From contig CAYMRD010000001.1 in the NCBI GenBank assembly GCA_964392775.1, positions 158,420-222,419 of the forward strand: a stretch of DNA of 64,000 nucleotides. Reading direction: 5' to 3'. This document shows positions 34,493 through 41,424 of the stretch, piece after piece. The notes under the pieces were generated by a model. The model saw only the letters and a list, made by a program, of their open reading frames with translations. It made no database searches and was not told the DNA's origin. A program made the translations under genes and the position numbers. This stretch comes from UKL13-3 sp964392775. Its GTDB lineage: Bacteria; Bacteroidota; Bacteroidia; UKL13-3. The number at the start of each line of letters is the position of its first letter. The stretch's first letter is position 1.

Positions 34493-34746
34493 TCCACTTT
34501 AGCTTTTTTTCTGAACTTGACGACTTTCGTTTCTTCAATTTCAAGACATTCCATATCAACGACTTTAATTATACTGCCACCAACTTCATAATATTTACCA
34601 TCATCTGCCCGTACAAATACCTGCATTTTTCCACCCGGAAACTTACCCGATGAAATCCCTCTGCTTATAACACCAGCATCTGTGTCCAATGCCTTTGCTG
34701 CGTTTGAAAAATTCAAATACCGGTACTTGTTTTTCTTTTTTGCCAT
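34489..34746 (-). CDS. Small basic hypothetical protein
   Basis: 85 residues, Lys-rich at both ends ('MAKKKNKYRYLNFSNAAKAL', 'VVKFRKKAKVE'), no signal peptide. The segment 'NFSNAAKALDTDAGVISRGI' could be a short helix-turn-helix, so nucleic-acid binding is possible but not shown. First gene of a two-gene unit with the DUF6150-like protein, in the segment between E4 and E5. Confidence 0.55.
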   Translation of the reverse strand: MAKKKNKYRYLNFSNAAKALDTDAGVISRGISSGKFPGGKMQVFVRADDGKYYEVGGSIIKVVDMECLEIEETKVVKFRKKAKVE

Positions 34747-34857
34747 AATCCTGTTTGCCTTAGTTCCTTGTAACTATACTGCAAGTATATATGAATATAA
34801 TCACGCGAACAAAGCGTTTTGTTTAATTGAGCGCATTGTACCCGCTCGTCTGGCCGT

Positions 34858-34929
34858 GTTGTGATTTGCTTTATTGATATTTAATTCCGCCCCATTTCAG
34901 ATTTTTAAAAACGATCTTTGATACACACT
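34858..34929 (+). repeat. Intermediate-length CRISPR-repeat-like element (E5, 72 nt)
   Basis: It starts with GTTGTGATTTGCTTT and ends ACGATCTTTGATACACACT, both identical to the array repeat, with 25 extra nt (ATTGATATTTAATTCCGCCC and ATTT) in the middle. The insert is a shortened version of the 50-nt insert in E6 and E7. Confidence 0.85.
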
Positions 34930-34975
34930 GTTAGGTTTTGTTGCAATTGTTTTTTGTACTTACATTTGTTCTGTT

Positions 34976-35061
34976 AAATTCAACCAACTCCATGTCAACT
35001 TTTTCTGAAAGTCCATGGTACGAATTTGATAGGCCGGCCAATACTTTGGTTGGCCTTTTTT
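34976..35061 (+). ncRNA. Candidate small RNA between two repeat-like elements
   Basis: The 168-bp segment between E5 and E6 has no credible ORF. It has a promoter-like TACATTTG (34961-34968) with TTG 20 nt upstream. A first hairpin spans 34990-35018 (CCATG/CATGG and ACTTT/AAAGT). A terminator hairpin follows at 35036-35055 (GGCCAA/TTGGCC) with six T (35056-35061). The predicted transcript is about 85 nt. No anti-repeat is present, so it is not a second tracrRNA. Expression is not shown. Confidence 0.5.
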
Positions 35062-35097
35062 GTTATTTACCCAAATTACGGATAAAGAAACTCACTT

Positions 35098-35200
35098 GTT
35101 GTGATTTGTTTTATTTTATTGATATGTTGTTAATGTTTTCAACGGTATCAATGGATTTCGCTCCATGTCAGATTTTCCAAAGCGATTTTTGATATACACT
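35098..35200 (+). repeat. Long-form CRISPR-repeat-like element (E6, 103 nt)
   Basis: Starts GTTGTGATTTGTTTT, ends TTTTTGATATACACT. The internal segment forms a hairpin (ATTGATA with TATCAAT, plus inner GTTG with CAAC) and contains GGATTTCGCTCCAT. It aligns along its length with E7. Confidence 0.8.
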
Positions 35201-35237
35201 TTTGCGCTGTATGGATAAATTTTACAGTCCTAATTGT

Positions 35238-36089
35238 TCAGGGAATCAATATCTCTTCTGTAAATGTTTTTTTCTTCACGTTGTAGATTACAATGTGCTT
35301 GACCACCTGATAGTCTGAGAAATTGTAATCGGTATTAATCATAACCCCGGTAAGGATAACGATGTAATTGATGTGTTCCATGTCTACTTCCAGCACATGG
35401 GCTCTGATTTGCCGTTCGGCCTCGCGAGAGATCATTTTGGTGAATTCCACAATGGGAATATCTGCTTTCAGAATATCTCTTTTGTGTTTTAATGCAAACT
35501 GCGCGATCTTATCTTCCTGATAATCCTCTGCTCTGATCTTGCCATTGAGCTTGTTGTTTTGTAGAAGGTTAAGTGTTCCCATTAATGCTCCACAACACGA
35601 ACTGGGCTCGAGCTGATCGTAACGCAAAAGGTATCCCCAGCCTTTTTCTGAAGAATATCCGATGTGGGGTTCCAGAAGCAGCAACATGGTACCCTCGTCC
35701 GGGACGTGGTGAGCAAGAGCGTTCAACCCTGTAATTCCTGTAAAGGGCAAACCCGCTAAACCTCCAAGATGAAACATGCCCGAAGTTTTAGTGGAATGAA
35801 AGTTTTTGGAATAAATAATATCATCAACGCAGGTAGAAGAACCCATTAAGATTTTCTGACTGGGTATTCCGTATTTGATCTCCAGATAATGTAAGATGAT
35901 GGCGTTGAATTCGCATACTCTCATGGCACCTTTAAACACCTTTCTTACCTCTGCTTCATCGTGTGCGGGCAATTTTGGTAATTCCCAATCTGACTTCAAT
36001 ACTGAAAGGCTTGGTGCCGGCTCTTCCCTTTTGGTGCCGCAGGAACAAACACCTGTAAGAAATAACATAATTATGATTACTCTTAACAT
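35238..36089 (-). CDS. Lipoprotein related to LCIB-type carbonic anhydrases
   Basis: 283 residues with a lipoprotein signal ('FLTGVCSCGTK', lipid-modified Cys around 16-18). The core resembles the LCIB/LCIC-type (LCIB_C_CA) beta-carbonic-anhydrase-like fold: 'GLPFTGITGLNALAHHVPDE' with the expected zinc His, 'SCCGALMG' with the second Cys, and 'STCVDD' as the first Cys-x-Asp. If so it would interconvert CO2 and bicarbonate, unusually at a membrane surface. The Arg partner of the catalytic Asp is not obvious. It is a lone gene in the segment E6-E7. The 235 bp upstream of it shows no gene. Confidence 0.65.
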   Translation of the reverse strand: MLRVIIIMLFLTGVCSCGTKREEPAPSLSVLKSDWELPKLPAHDEAEVRKVFKGAMRVCEFNAIILHYLEIKYGIPSQKILMGSSTCVDDIIYSKNFHSTKTSGMFHLGGLAGLPFTGITGLNALAHHVPDEGTMLLLLEPHIGYSSEKGWGYLLRYDQLEPSSCCGALMGTLNLLQNNKLNGKIRAEDYQEDKIAQFALKHKRDILKADIPIVEFTKMISREAERQIRAHVLEVDMEHINYIVILTGVMINTDYNFSDYQVVKHIVIYNVKKKTFTEEILIP

Positions 36090-36324
36090 ATTAAGATCAA
36101 TAGAGCAAAAATCAGCGCCTTTCGGTTCGGTCCAAATTTTTCAGAGAATCTACCGTCAATTCGGCACTGAAAATCCGGATCAAAAGTCGTTATTAAATTT
36201 TTCACGGTCAATTAGAAACAAATGAATAAAATCAGATAAGAAGCTGACTTATCTTAGCAAACCGCTGTATCAGGGAATTAACCAGATCAGTATCTTGCGG
36301 GAAATTACCTTTACGTGCCTGAGG

Positions 36325-36422
36325 GTTGTGATTTACTTTATTGATATGTTATTAATGTTTTCATCGGCATCAATGAATTCCGCTCCATTTCAGGTTTTTT
36401 TTAACGGTCTTTTATACACACT
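36325..36422 (+). repeat. Long-form CRISPR-repeat-like element (E7, 98 nt)
   Basis: Starts GTTGTGATTTACTTT, ends TTTTATACACACT. The insert (ATTGATATGTTATTAATG, then TTTTCATCGGCATCAATG and AATTCCGCTCC) is about 80 percent like that of E6 by eye. Same strand as the array. A ketoacyl synthase gene starts 20 bp after it. Confidence 0.85.
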
Positions 36423-36442
36423 TCAATAAAATACTAAATAAC

Positions 36443-37606
36443 TTGTCACAAACAATCTCCATTACAGCCATTGCTTCCATTTCTTCTTTGGGTAATAATT
36501 CGTCAGCAATCTGGAATAATTACCTCAAAGATGTTTCGTTTTTTACCGAAAAAAGAATTGGTGATCAAAATGTGCTTGTGGCGGCTTTGGATGAAAATTC
36601 AGTTGAGATTATTTCGGAAATAAAAGCTTCAGATAATAAATACAAATCGTTAGACAATTCGGTGATTTTTGCCATCGAAGCTTCCCGAAGGGCTGTGAAA
36701 AATGCAGGTTGGAAGGAAGAGGATGTTTTTGGAATCAATATTGGTTCGTCCCGTGGTGCGACTGATTTGTTCGAGAAATATTTTCAGGAATATATTGAAA
36801 CAGGAAAGGTGCAAACTCTAGCCTCTCCAACCACAACTTTGGGAAATATTTCATCATGGATTGCTCATGATTTGCGAAGCCAGGGACCTGAAATTTCGCA
36901 TTCTATTACGTGTTCTACGGCACTTCATTCGGTTTTGAATGGGGTTGCCTGGTTAAGAGCCGGAATGTCTGATAAGTTTTTGGTTGGAGGAAGTGAAGCT
37001 TCTTTGACCGGTTTTACCATTGCCCAAATGCAGGCTTTGAAAATTTATGCGAAAAAAAAATCTAAATACCCTTGCCGTGCTTTTGATTTTGACAAGAAAC
37101 AGAACACAATGATTTTGGGAGAAGGAGCCGGAGTTTGCTGTTTGGAAACAGGCAAAAAAGACAATGCTTTGGCTTATATTGAAGGTATTGGTTATGCCAC
37201 GGAAATTTTGGAACACAATATTTCTATTTCGGCAGAAGCGGATTGTTTCCAGAAATCGATGAGAATGGCTTTGAAAGATACGTCTTTCGAAGAAGTAGAT
37301 GTCATTGTGATGCATGCACCGGGAACCATCAAAGGCGATTTGACCGAATTGAGAGCTATCGAGAAAGTTTTTGGAGAAAACATTCCATTATTGACCACTA
37401 ATAAATGGAAAATCGGACATACTTTCGGAGCTTCCGGCATCTTAAATATGGAGTTGGCCATTATGATGATGCAAAACAATAAATTTATCAATGTGCCTTT
37501 TGCGAAAGCGCAAACTCAAACAAGGTCTATTAAAAAAGTAATGGTAAACGCAGTTGGTTTTGGCGGAAATGCGGTGAGTGTACTTTTGGCAGTAACTTGT
37601 AAGTAG
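36443..37606 (+). CDS. Beta-ketoacyl-ACP synthase family protein (flexirubin/aryl-polyene type)
   Basis: 387 residues from a TTG start ('(M)SQTISITAIASISSLGNN'). Thiolase fold with catalytic Cys in 'SHSITCSTALHSV' and two His in 'MHAPGTIKGDLTE' and 'KWKIGHTFGASG'; 'ILGEGAGVCCLE' also fits KAS enzymes. Closest in feel to the synthases of flexirubin and aryl-polyene clusters, but no other pathway gene is here. The start is TTG where relatives begin ATG-Ser-Gln, and the gene begins just after element E7. This suggests the segment was cut at or near the start codon when captured. Confidence 0.85.
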   Translation: MSQTISITAIASISSLGNNSSAIWNNYLKDVSFFTEKRIGDQNVLVAALDENSVEIISEIKASDNKYKSLDNSVIFAIEASRRAVKNAGWKEEDVFGINIGSSRGATDLFEKYFQEYIETGKVQTLASPTTTLGNISSWIAHDLRSQGPEISHSITCSTALHSVLNGVAWLRAGMSDKFLVGGSEASLTGFTIAQMQALKIYAKKKSKYPCRAFDFDKKQNTMILGEGAGVCCLETGKKDNALAYIEGIGYATEILEHNISISAEADCFQKSMRMALKDTSFEEVDVIVMHAPGTIKGDLTELRAIEKVFGENIPLLTTNKWKIGHTFGASGILNMELAIMMMQNNKFINVPFAKAQTQTRSIKKVMVNAVGFGGNAVSVLLAVTCK

Positions 37607-37624
37607 TAAGCAGCAGGCTTATTG

Positions 37625-37774
37625 ACTAATCTCTTTTCCAACTCCTTCATCTTATCATAAACCAGATGGCTTTCAAAACCTTTTCGCAGTGGAAAGTCGC
37701 AGAATTTCTTCCGCTTTTTCATTGAATTCGGTTCCCGTATGTTTTCCCAATGGTGCCGGGCCAATTTGTTGAAA
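37625..37774 (-). pseudogene. recX: 3' fragment of recX, cut at a repeat-like element
   Basis: On the minus strand the frame reads 'FNKLARHHWENIREPNS', 'MKKRKKFCDFPLRKGFES', 'HLVYDKMKELEK', resembling the C-terminal three-helix end of RecX, the RecA modulator. The upstream two thirds of the gene is missing. The reading begins at 37774 and element E8 begins at 37775, so the break coincides with the element edge. It is convergent with the ketoacyl synthase gene and its stop codon also seems lost. Confidence 0.55.
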
Positions 37775-37794
37775 GTTGTGATTTACTTTATTGA
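37775..37794 (+). repeat. 5' half of a CRISPR-repeat-like element (E8)
   Basis: These 20 nt (GTTGTGATTTACTTTATTGA) are identical to the first 20 nt of E7, after which the sequence diverges. The matching 3' half appears 1.93 kb downstream (39728). Confidence 0.8.
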
Positions 37795-37847
37795 ATAGGT
37801 TCTTAGGGCAAAGCCGAATAACTACTTATCGGGTATTTTAAATGATA

Positions 37848-38924
37848 TTATTCCACAAAGCTTTTATCGGTTAATGTTTTTAGGAACGCCACCAAACTCT
37901 GTTTTTCTTGCTCTGTCAAATTAAGTTGGTGCATATTACCCTGCTTATTCATCAAGGGATCGGAGTATGGAGTTATTTTTACTCCCGAATTATAAAATTC
38001 TATAACTTCTTCAAGCGTATTAAAACGCCCATCATGCATATAAGGAGCTGTCAGCGCAATGTTCCGAAGTGTTGGAGTAAAAAATTTGCCCAAATCTTTA
38101 TCTTGTGAAGTAACAATCGCGCGACCTTTATCAAATCCTGTATAAACATCATTCAATCCGTTATTATGAAAGTCATTATCCGTAAAAAGCGGATTGGAAT
38201 GGCAATGGAAGCAGTCGCCCTTCTCGCTAAAGAAAATATTCATTCCAATGGCTTCATCTATGGTAGGCTGAACAAATCTTAAACGAATGCTGTCGAATCT
38301 CGAATTGGCACTTACTAAAGTTCGCATATATTGAGAAATGGAGTAACAGATATACAGTTTCAACTGGTGATAAGTTAAGCTGTTAATATTGCTCACCCTG
38401 AATGCTTTCTTTATCATATTCGGATAGGTGGGATGAGCATTAAGACGTTTGAAAAGCAGTGCTGAATCCATATTGAAAAAATCAGGTTCAAAATCTACCA
38501 TGCATAATGTATCCAGATTAACTACAGAACCTTCCCAATTGTAATACTTTTTGAAAGCAAGATTTACATGCGGTGGTACGCTGATGCGATAACCTTCCTT
38601 TGTGTTGAATATAGTGGTGGAATATGACAATGCTTTATGATGGCAGGAAGAACAGCTTAACCCGTTTGATGATAATATCGGGTCGGAGTAAAACCTGCTG
38701 CCAAGTGCTATCCCTTCCTCAGTCAACGGATTGCTTTGAGAAAGGAAAGGATAGGGAAATCCTAATGGTCTTGTTAATGTATATGGAGTTGGCGCTACGG
38801 TTGTCGTATCATCAATGGGCTGAACAGGTGGTTCATCTTCGCTTTTGTTGCAGCTTGCCATAAACAGGCAAACGCAAATTGGCAAAGCATATTGCTTAAC
38901 GAAGTTTAAATACATCTTTCCCAT
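37848..38924 (-). CDS. Di-haem cytochrome c peroxidase / MauG family lipoprotein, MbnH-like
   Basis: 358 residues, lipoprotein signal ('CLFMASCNKSE'). Two haem c motifs: 'CSSCHH' near residue 92 and 'CFHCHS' near residue 240, plus 'LRNIALTAPYMHDGRFNTLEE', typical of bacterial di-haem peroxidases. The gene directly upstream encodes an MbnP-like protein with a 29-bp overlap. MbnP-MbnH pairs are known copper-associated systems in which MbnH oxidises a Trp of MbnP, so that is the likely role. Outer or periplasmic face. Confidence 0.85.
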   Translation of the reverse strand: MGKMYLNFVKQYALPICVCLFMASCNKSEDEPPVQPIDDTTTVAPTPYTLTRPLGFPYPFLSQSNPLTEEGIALGSRFYSDPILSSNGLSCSSCHHKALSYSTTIFNTKEGYRISVPPHVNLAFKKYYNWEGSVVNLDTLCMVDFEPDFFNMDSALLFKRLNAHPTYPNMIKKAFRVSNINSLTYHQLKLYICYSISQYMRTLVSANSRFDSIRLRFVQPTIDEAIGMNIFFSEKGDCFHCHSNPLFTDNDFHNNGLNDVYTGFDKGRAIVTSQDKDLGKFFTPTLRNIALTAPYMHDGRFNTLEEVIEFYNSGVKITPYSDPLMNKQGNMHQLNLTEQEKQSLVAFLKTLTDKSFVE

Positions 38925-39642
38925 TATTACTTATTAGCTTCATGAGTTCGTTGTCCGACATGGTATAATTTCCGTCCTTTATAAAATCATAATTATAAGG
39001 ATTAGTAAACCACTCGTTCACATTCATATCAAGATTTATTGTTGCAGTCTTCCCGCCTGCCACAGAAATGAAACACTTTACAGGAATATGTGATACAAGC
39101 ATCGGGTTTGTTCCGAGATGAACAGCATATCCGGATTCATTACTTTGGCTGTCTAAAAAATGCCCTTCTAATTTCAGAAAATGATAGCCGCCACCCATTG
39201 CATCGGGCCAGGCCATATTCAAATTTTCTCCGGTAGCAGGCAAGCCGCCCGATTTATTATTTGCTTCTTTTATGCCTATGCAAAAGGAAAGTTGGGTATA
39301 ATATCCTGCGGGTATTCCTGAAAGTTGTATGATTGGATTTGTCTGCTTTGCATCTATGTAAAAAATGCTGTCCGCTATATAACGTTCTCCGTTATCTTTG
39401 GTTAAAGATACAGATGACAGGTAATATTGAAGCCGTGAAATATTATAGCGGAATCCATTTATATTTTGGTAAAATACACTATCGAAGCTGATAATTTCTT
39501 CATCAACCGAATGAGTAATACCCATAACCAAAGCGCCCTTTTCAACGGCTGGCATCTTCTCTGTTTCTTCATGCTTGCGGCAATATGAAAAAAGCAGAAC
39601 AAAGGTTACAAACAATATCACGCCCCAAACTCTATTTATCAT
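38896..39642 (-). CDS. MbnP-like lipoprotein
   Basis: 248 residues with a lipoprotein signal ('LLFSYCRKHEE'). The central 'ENLNMAWPDAMGGGYHFLKL' and 'LQYYLSSVSLTKDNGERY' are typical of the MbnP family (copper-binding partner of the MauG-like peroxidase MbnH). The Trp in 'MAWPDAMGGG' is a candidate for the modified residue. It heads a two-gene unit. A perfect TTGAC-N4-GTCAA palindrome lies about 55 bp upstream of the start codon. Confidence 0.8.
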   Translation of the reverse strand: MINRVWGVILFVTFVLLFSYCRKHEETEKMPAVEKGALVMGITHSVDEEIISFDSVFYQNINGFRYNISRLQYYLSSVSLTKDNGERYIADSIFYIDAKQTNPIIQLSGIPAGYYTQLSFCIGIKEANNKSGGLPATGENLNMAWPDAMGGGYHFLKLEGHFLDSQSNESGYAVHLGTNPMLVSHIPVKCFISVAGGKTATINLDMNVNEWFTNPYNYDFIKDGNYTMSDNELMKLISNNGKDVFKLR

Positions 39643-39690
39643 GTATAATTATTATGTGAGCAAGTTTAAAATAAACGGCATTGTTAAACA

Positions 39691-39704
39691 TTGACAGCCG
39701 TCAA
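39691..39704. promoter_or_regulatory. Fnr/Dnr-like palindrome upstream of the MbnP-MbnH pair
   Basis: TTGAC-AGCC-GTCAA is a perfect dyad of the same class as the boxes at 22991 and 24016. Confidence 0.45.
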
Positions 39705-39727
39705 GGGTAATTAGGTTGGGCAACTTA

Positions 39728-39763
39728 TTTTCAGGTTTTTAAAAGCGAACTTTGATACACGCT
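39728..39763 (+). repeat. 3' half of a CRISPR-repeat-like element (E9)
   Basis: TTTCAGGTTTTTAAAAGCG followed by AACTTTGATACACGCT aligns with the 3' part of E7 and the array repeat. E8 plus E9 together would make one element split by the MbnP-MbnH genes. Confidence 0.7.
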
Positions 39764-39767
39764 CGTT

Positions 39768-39970
39768 TTAACGGATTGTTTGGCTAAATTATTAATGGCC
39801 GAAAGTTGCAAGCTCACCACCCCGGCAATGTCTGTTCCTTTAAAGGATACATCATTTAAGGGCTTTCCCATTTCTTAATATCCAACATCACTTCATGCCC
39901 GGCTTTCAATCCCCGCATCAAACCTGTTGATGTATTTGGGCACGTATTTAAAATAGTTTGTGGTGGTTAT
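39768..39970 (-). pseudogene. Decayed coding relic of unknown family
   Basis: On the minus strand two overlapping broken frames give 'GLKAGHEVMLDIKKWESP' and 'GKPLNDVSFKGTDIAGVV'. The first resembles the end of the 71-residue protein at 33900-34115. There are frameshifts and no intact start. Confidence 0.35.
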
Positions 39971-40004
39971 CATGGTTTTATTAATATTTTTTTATCTTTG
40001 TGGC

Positions 40005-40062
40005 GTGGCTTAGAAGCACCGGAAGCAATTGGAGCTTCCCTGTCCTTTTAAGCCACTTTTTT
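40005..40062 (+). ncRNA. Candidate small structured RNA with terminator
   Basis: A perfect outer stem GTGGCTTA (40005-40012) / TAAGCCAC (40049-40056) encloses an inner stem GGAAGC / GCTTCC and is followed by six T (40057-40062). A -7 box TATCTTTG (39993-40000) lies just upstream at the right spacing for a start near 40005; the -33 TTG is not obvious. There is no ORF. It lies in the 380-bp segment between E9 and the first true CRISPR repeat. Possibly a known Bacteroidetes RNA family, which I cannot check. Confidence 0.5.
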
Positions 40063-40146
40063 ATTTTAGGCTCATCAATAAAGTGTAGGCGATATTTAAG
40101 TGCTGCTGTTCTCAATAGTTTTGAGTATTTATAATCTCTATTTGTG

Positions 40147-40269
40147 GTTGTGATTTGCTTTCAGATTTTTAAAACGATCTTTGATACACACTTTGGTCAG
40201 CAAAAGAAAACATCCCGCACCAGTTGTGATTTGCTTTCAGATTTTTTAAAACGATCTTTGATACACACT
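40147..40269 (+). CRISPR. Outlying two-repeat, one-spacer CRISPR unit
   Basis: Repeat 40147-40192 (46 nt, one T shorter than the array repeat), a 30-nt spacer (40193-40222) and a perfect 47-nt repeat (40223-40269). Same orientation as the main array, from which it is separated by about 1.15 kb carrying a small gene and a fic gene. The main array therefore looks interrupted by an insertion. Confidence 0.9.
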
Positions 40270-40295
40270 ACAGCCAACCCAAACCTGCATATTGA

Positions 40296-40530
40296 TATGC
40301 TGCACACTCAAAAACGCATAGCCGAAATATTGTACAAAAGAGCCAAACACAACTGCAACTACGTTAGGGCTTCACAACTTATAGATGAACGCTACCGCAT
40401 AAGCTCTGTTATTATTGATGCACATTCAGCCCTTGCTAAAAAGGCGATCACATCTCCACAAATAAACATCACCGAAATTATTATTGAAATATTAGAAATA
40501 GCAAAGGCTTTTAGTTTGATTAAAAGGTAA
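40296..40530 (+). CDS. Small hypothetical protein
   Basis: 77 residues, helical, without signal peptide ('MLHTQKRIAEILYKRAKHN'). No recognised family. It begins 26 bp after the second outlying repeat and precedes fic by 65 bp. Its position before a Fic protein would suit an antitoxin, but no FicA-type motif is visible. Confidence 0.45.
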
Positions 40531-40595
40531 TCAGTTTGGTTTGATTTACACTAAAGCCCTGCGGTAGTTATACTTTAAAATCATAAATTCGTCCT

Positions 40596-41387
40596 ATGGG
40601 AAAACACTTAAAATTTATATCATCCGAATACCTTGATAAATACTCGTTAAGATGCAAAATTGATTGGTTAGAGGTATTTCATAAACTAAGGTCAAAGTCA
40701 ACATTTACAACAGATGATTTTGAGTATTATCTGATTGCTTCTTCGCTTTATTCCTCTAAAATTGAAGGTAACACGCTCGATGCAAACAGTTTTTTCAGGA
40801 ACAGAGGCAATAAAAGTTTTCCAAAGAAGAAGGAAGTTAAAGCGATTGAAGATTTAGTAAAAGCGTACAAGTTTGCTTCTGAAAATAACCTGAACAAAAC
40901 CAATTTTCTAAAAACTCACGCAATATTATCAGAAACTTTATTGCCTGTTAGCTTACGCGGCAAAGTTAGAAAGGAACAAGTCGGGGTTAGAGATTCAAAA
41001 ACACTAAGACCTGTTTATTTAGCCGTTGAACCGCAATTTGTCAATGAAGAGTTAAGTAAACTATTTGCTGACATTTCAGAGTTACTGAATAGAGATTTGT
41101 CATACAAAGAGGTTTTTTATTACGCTTCAATAATTCATTTATGGACTGCAAAAATTCATCCGTTTATGGATGGTAACGGTCGGTCGGCCCGTTTGCTTGA
41201 AAAATGGTTTTTGGTTTCAAAACTTGGAATGTCCGCCTGGTCTATAAATTCAGAAAAATATTATTGGGATAACCGTCCTGACTACTATCAAAACATAGCA
41301 TTAGGGTATAATTACTATACTCTATACTGGGATAGGTGTTTGCCGTTCTTGCTTATGTTACCCGAAGCACTTAAAGATTCGATATAA
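40596..41387 (+). CDS. Fic family protein (AMP-transferase type)
   Basis: 263 residues. The Fic core motif HPFxxGNGRxxR is intact as 'HPFMDGNGRSAR' near residue 190. An inhibitory-helix motif S-x-x-x-E-G is present N-terminally ('SSKIEGN', about residues 54-60), making it a class II, self-inhibited Fic enzyme. Such proteins usually transfer AMP to target proteins. It ends 37 bp before the first repeat of the main array. Confidence 0.88.
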   Translation: MGKHLKFISSEYLDKYSLRCKIDWLEVFHKLRSKSTFTTDDFEYYLIASSLYSSKIEGNTLDANSFFRNRGNKSFPKKKEVKAIEDLVKAYKFASENNLNKTNFLKTHAILSETLLPVSLRGKVRKEQVGVRDSKTLRPVYLAVEPQFVNEELSKLFADISELLNRDLSYKEVFYYASIIHLWTAKIHPFMDGNGRSARLLEKWFLVSKLGMSAWSINSEKYYWDNRPDYYQNIALGYNYYTLYWDRCLPFLLMLPEALKDSI

Positions 41388-41424
41388 CGATAATAGTGTT
41401 TCATATCCCCCCCCCACCCCTAAA

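Noticed and set aside
34930..35097. Second tracrRNA
   Set aside because: No stretch complementary to the array repeat is present in the predicted transcript.
34938..35192. ORF of 84 codons between E5 and E6
   Set aside because: It runs through a terminator hairpin and the whole of repeat-like element E6, so it is chance coding.
37516..37764. Full 82-residue minus-strand gene overlapping the ketoacyl synthase end
   Set aside because: Only the part upstream of about 37625 resembles RecX; the rest is antisense of the synthase, so it is a fragment, not a gene.
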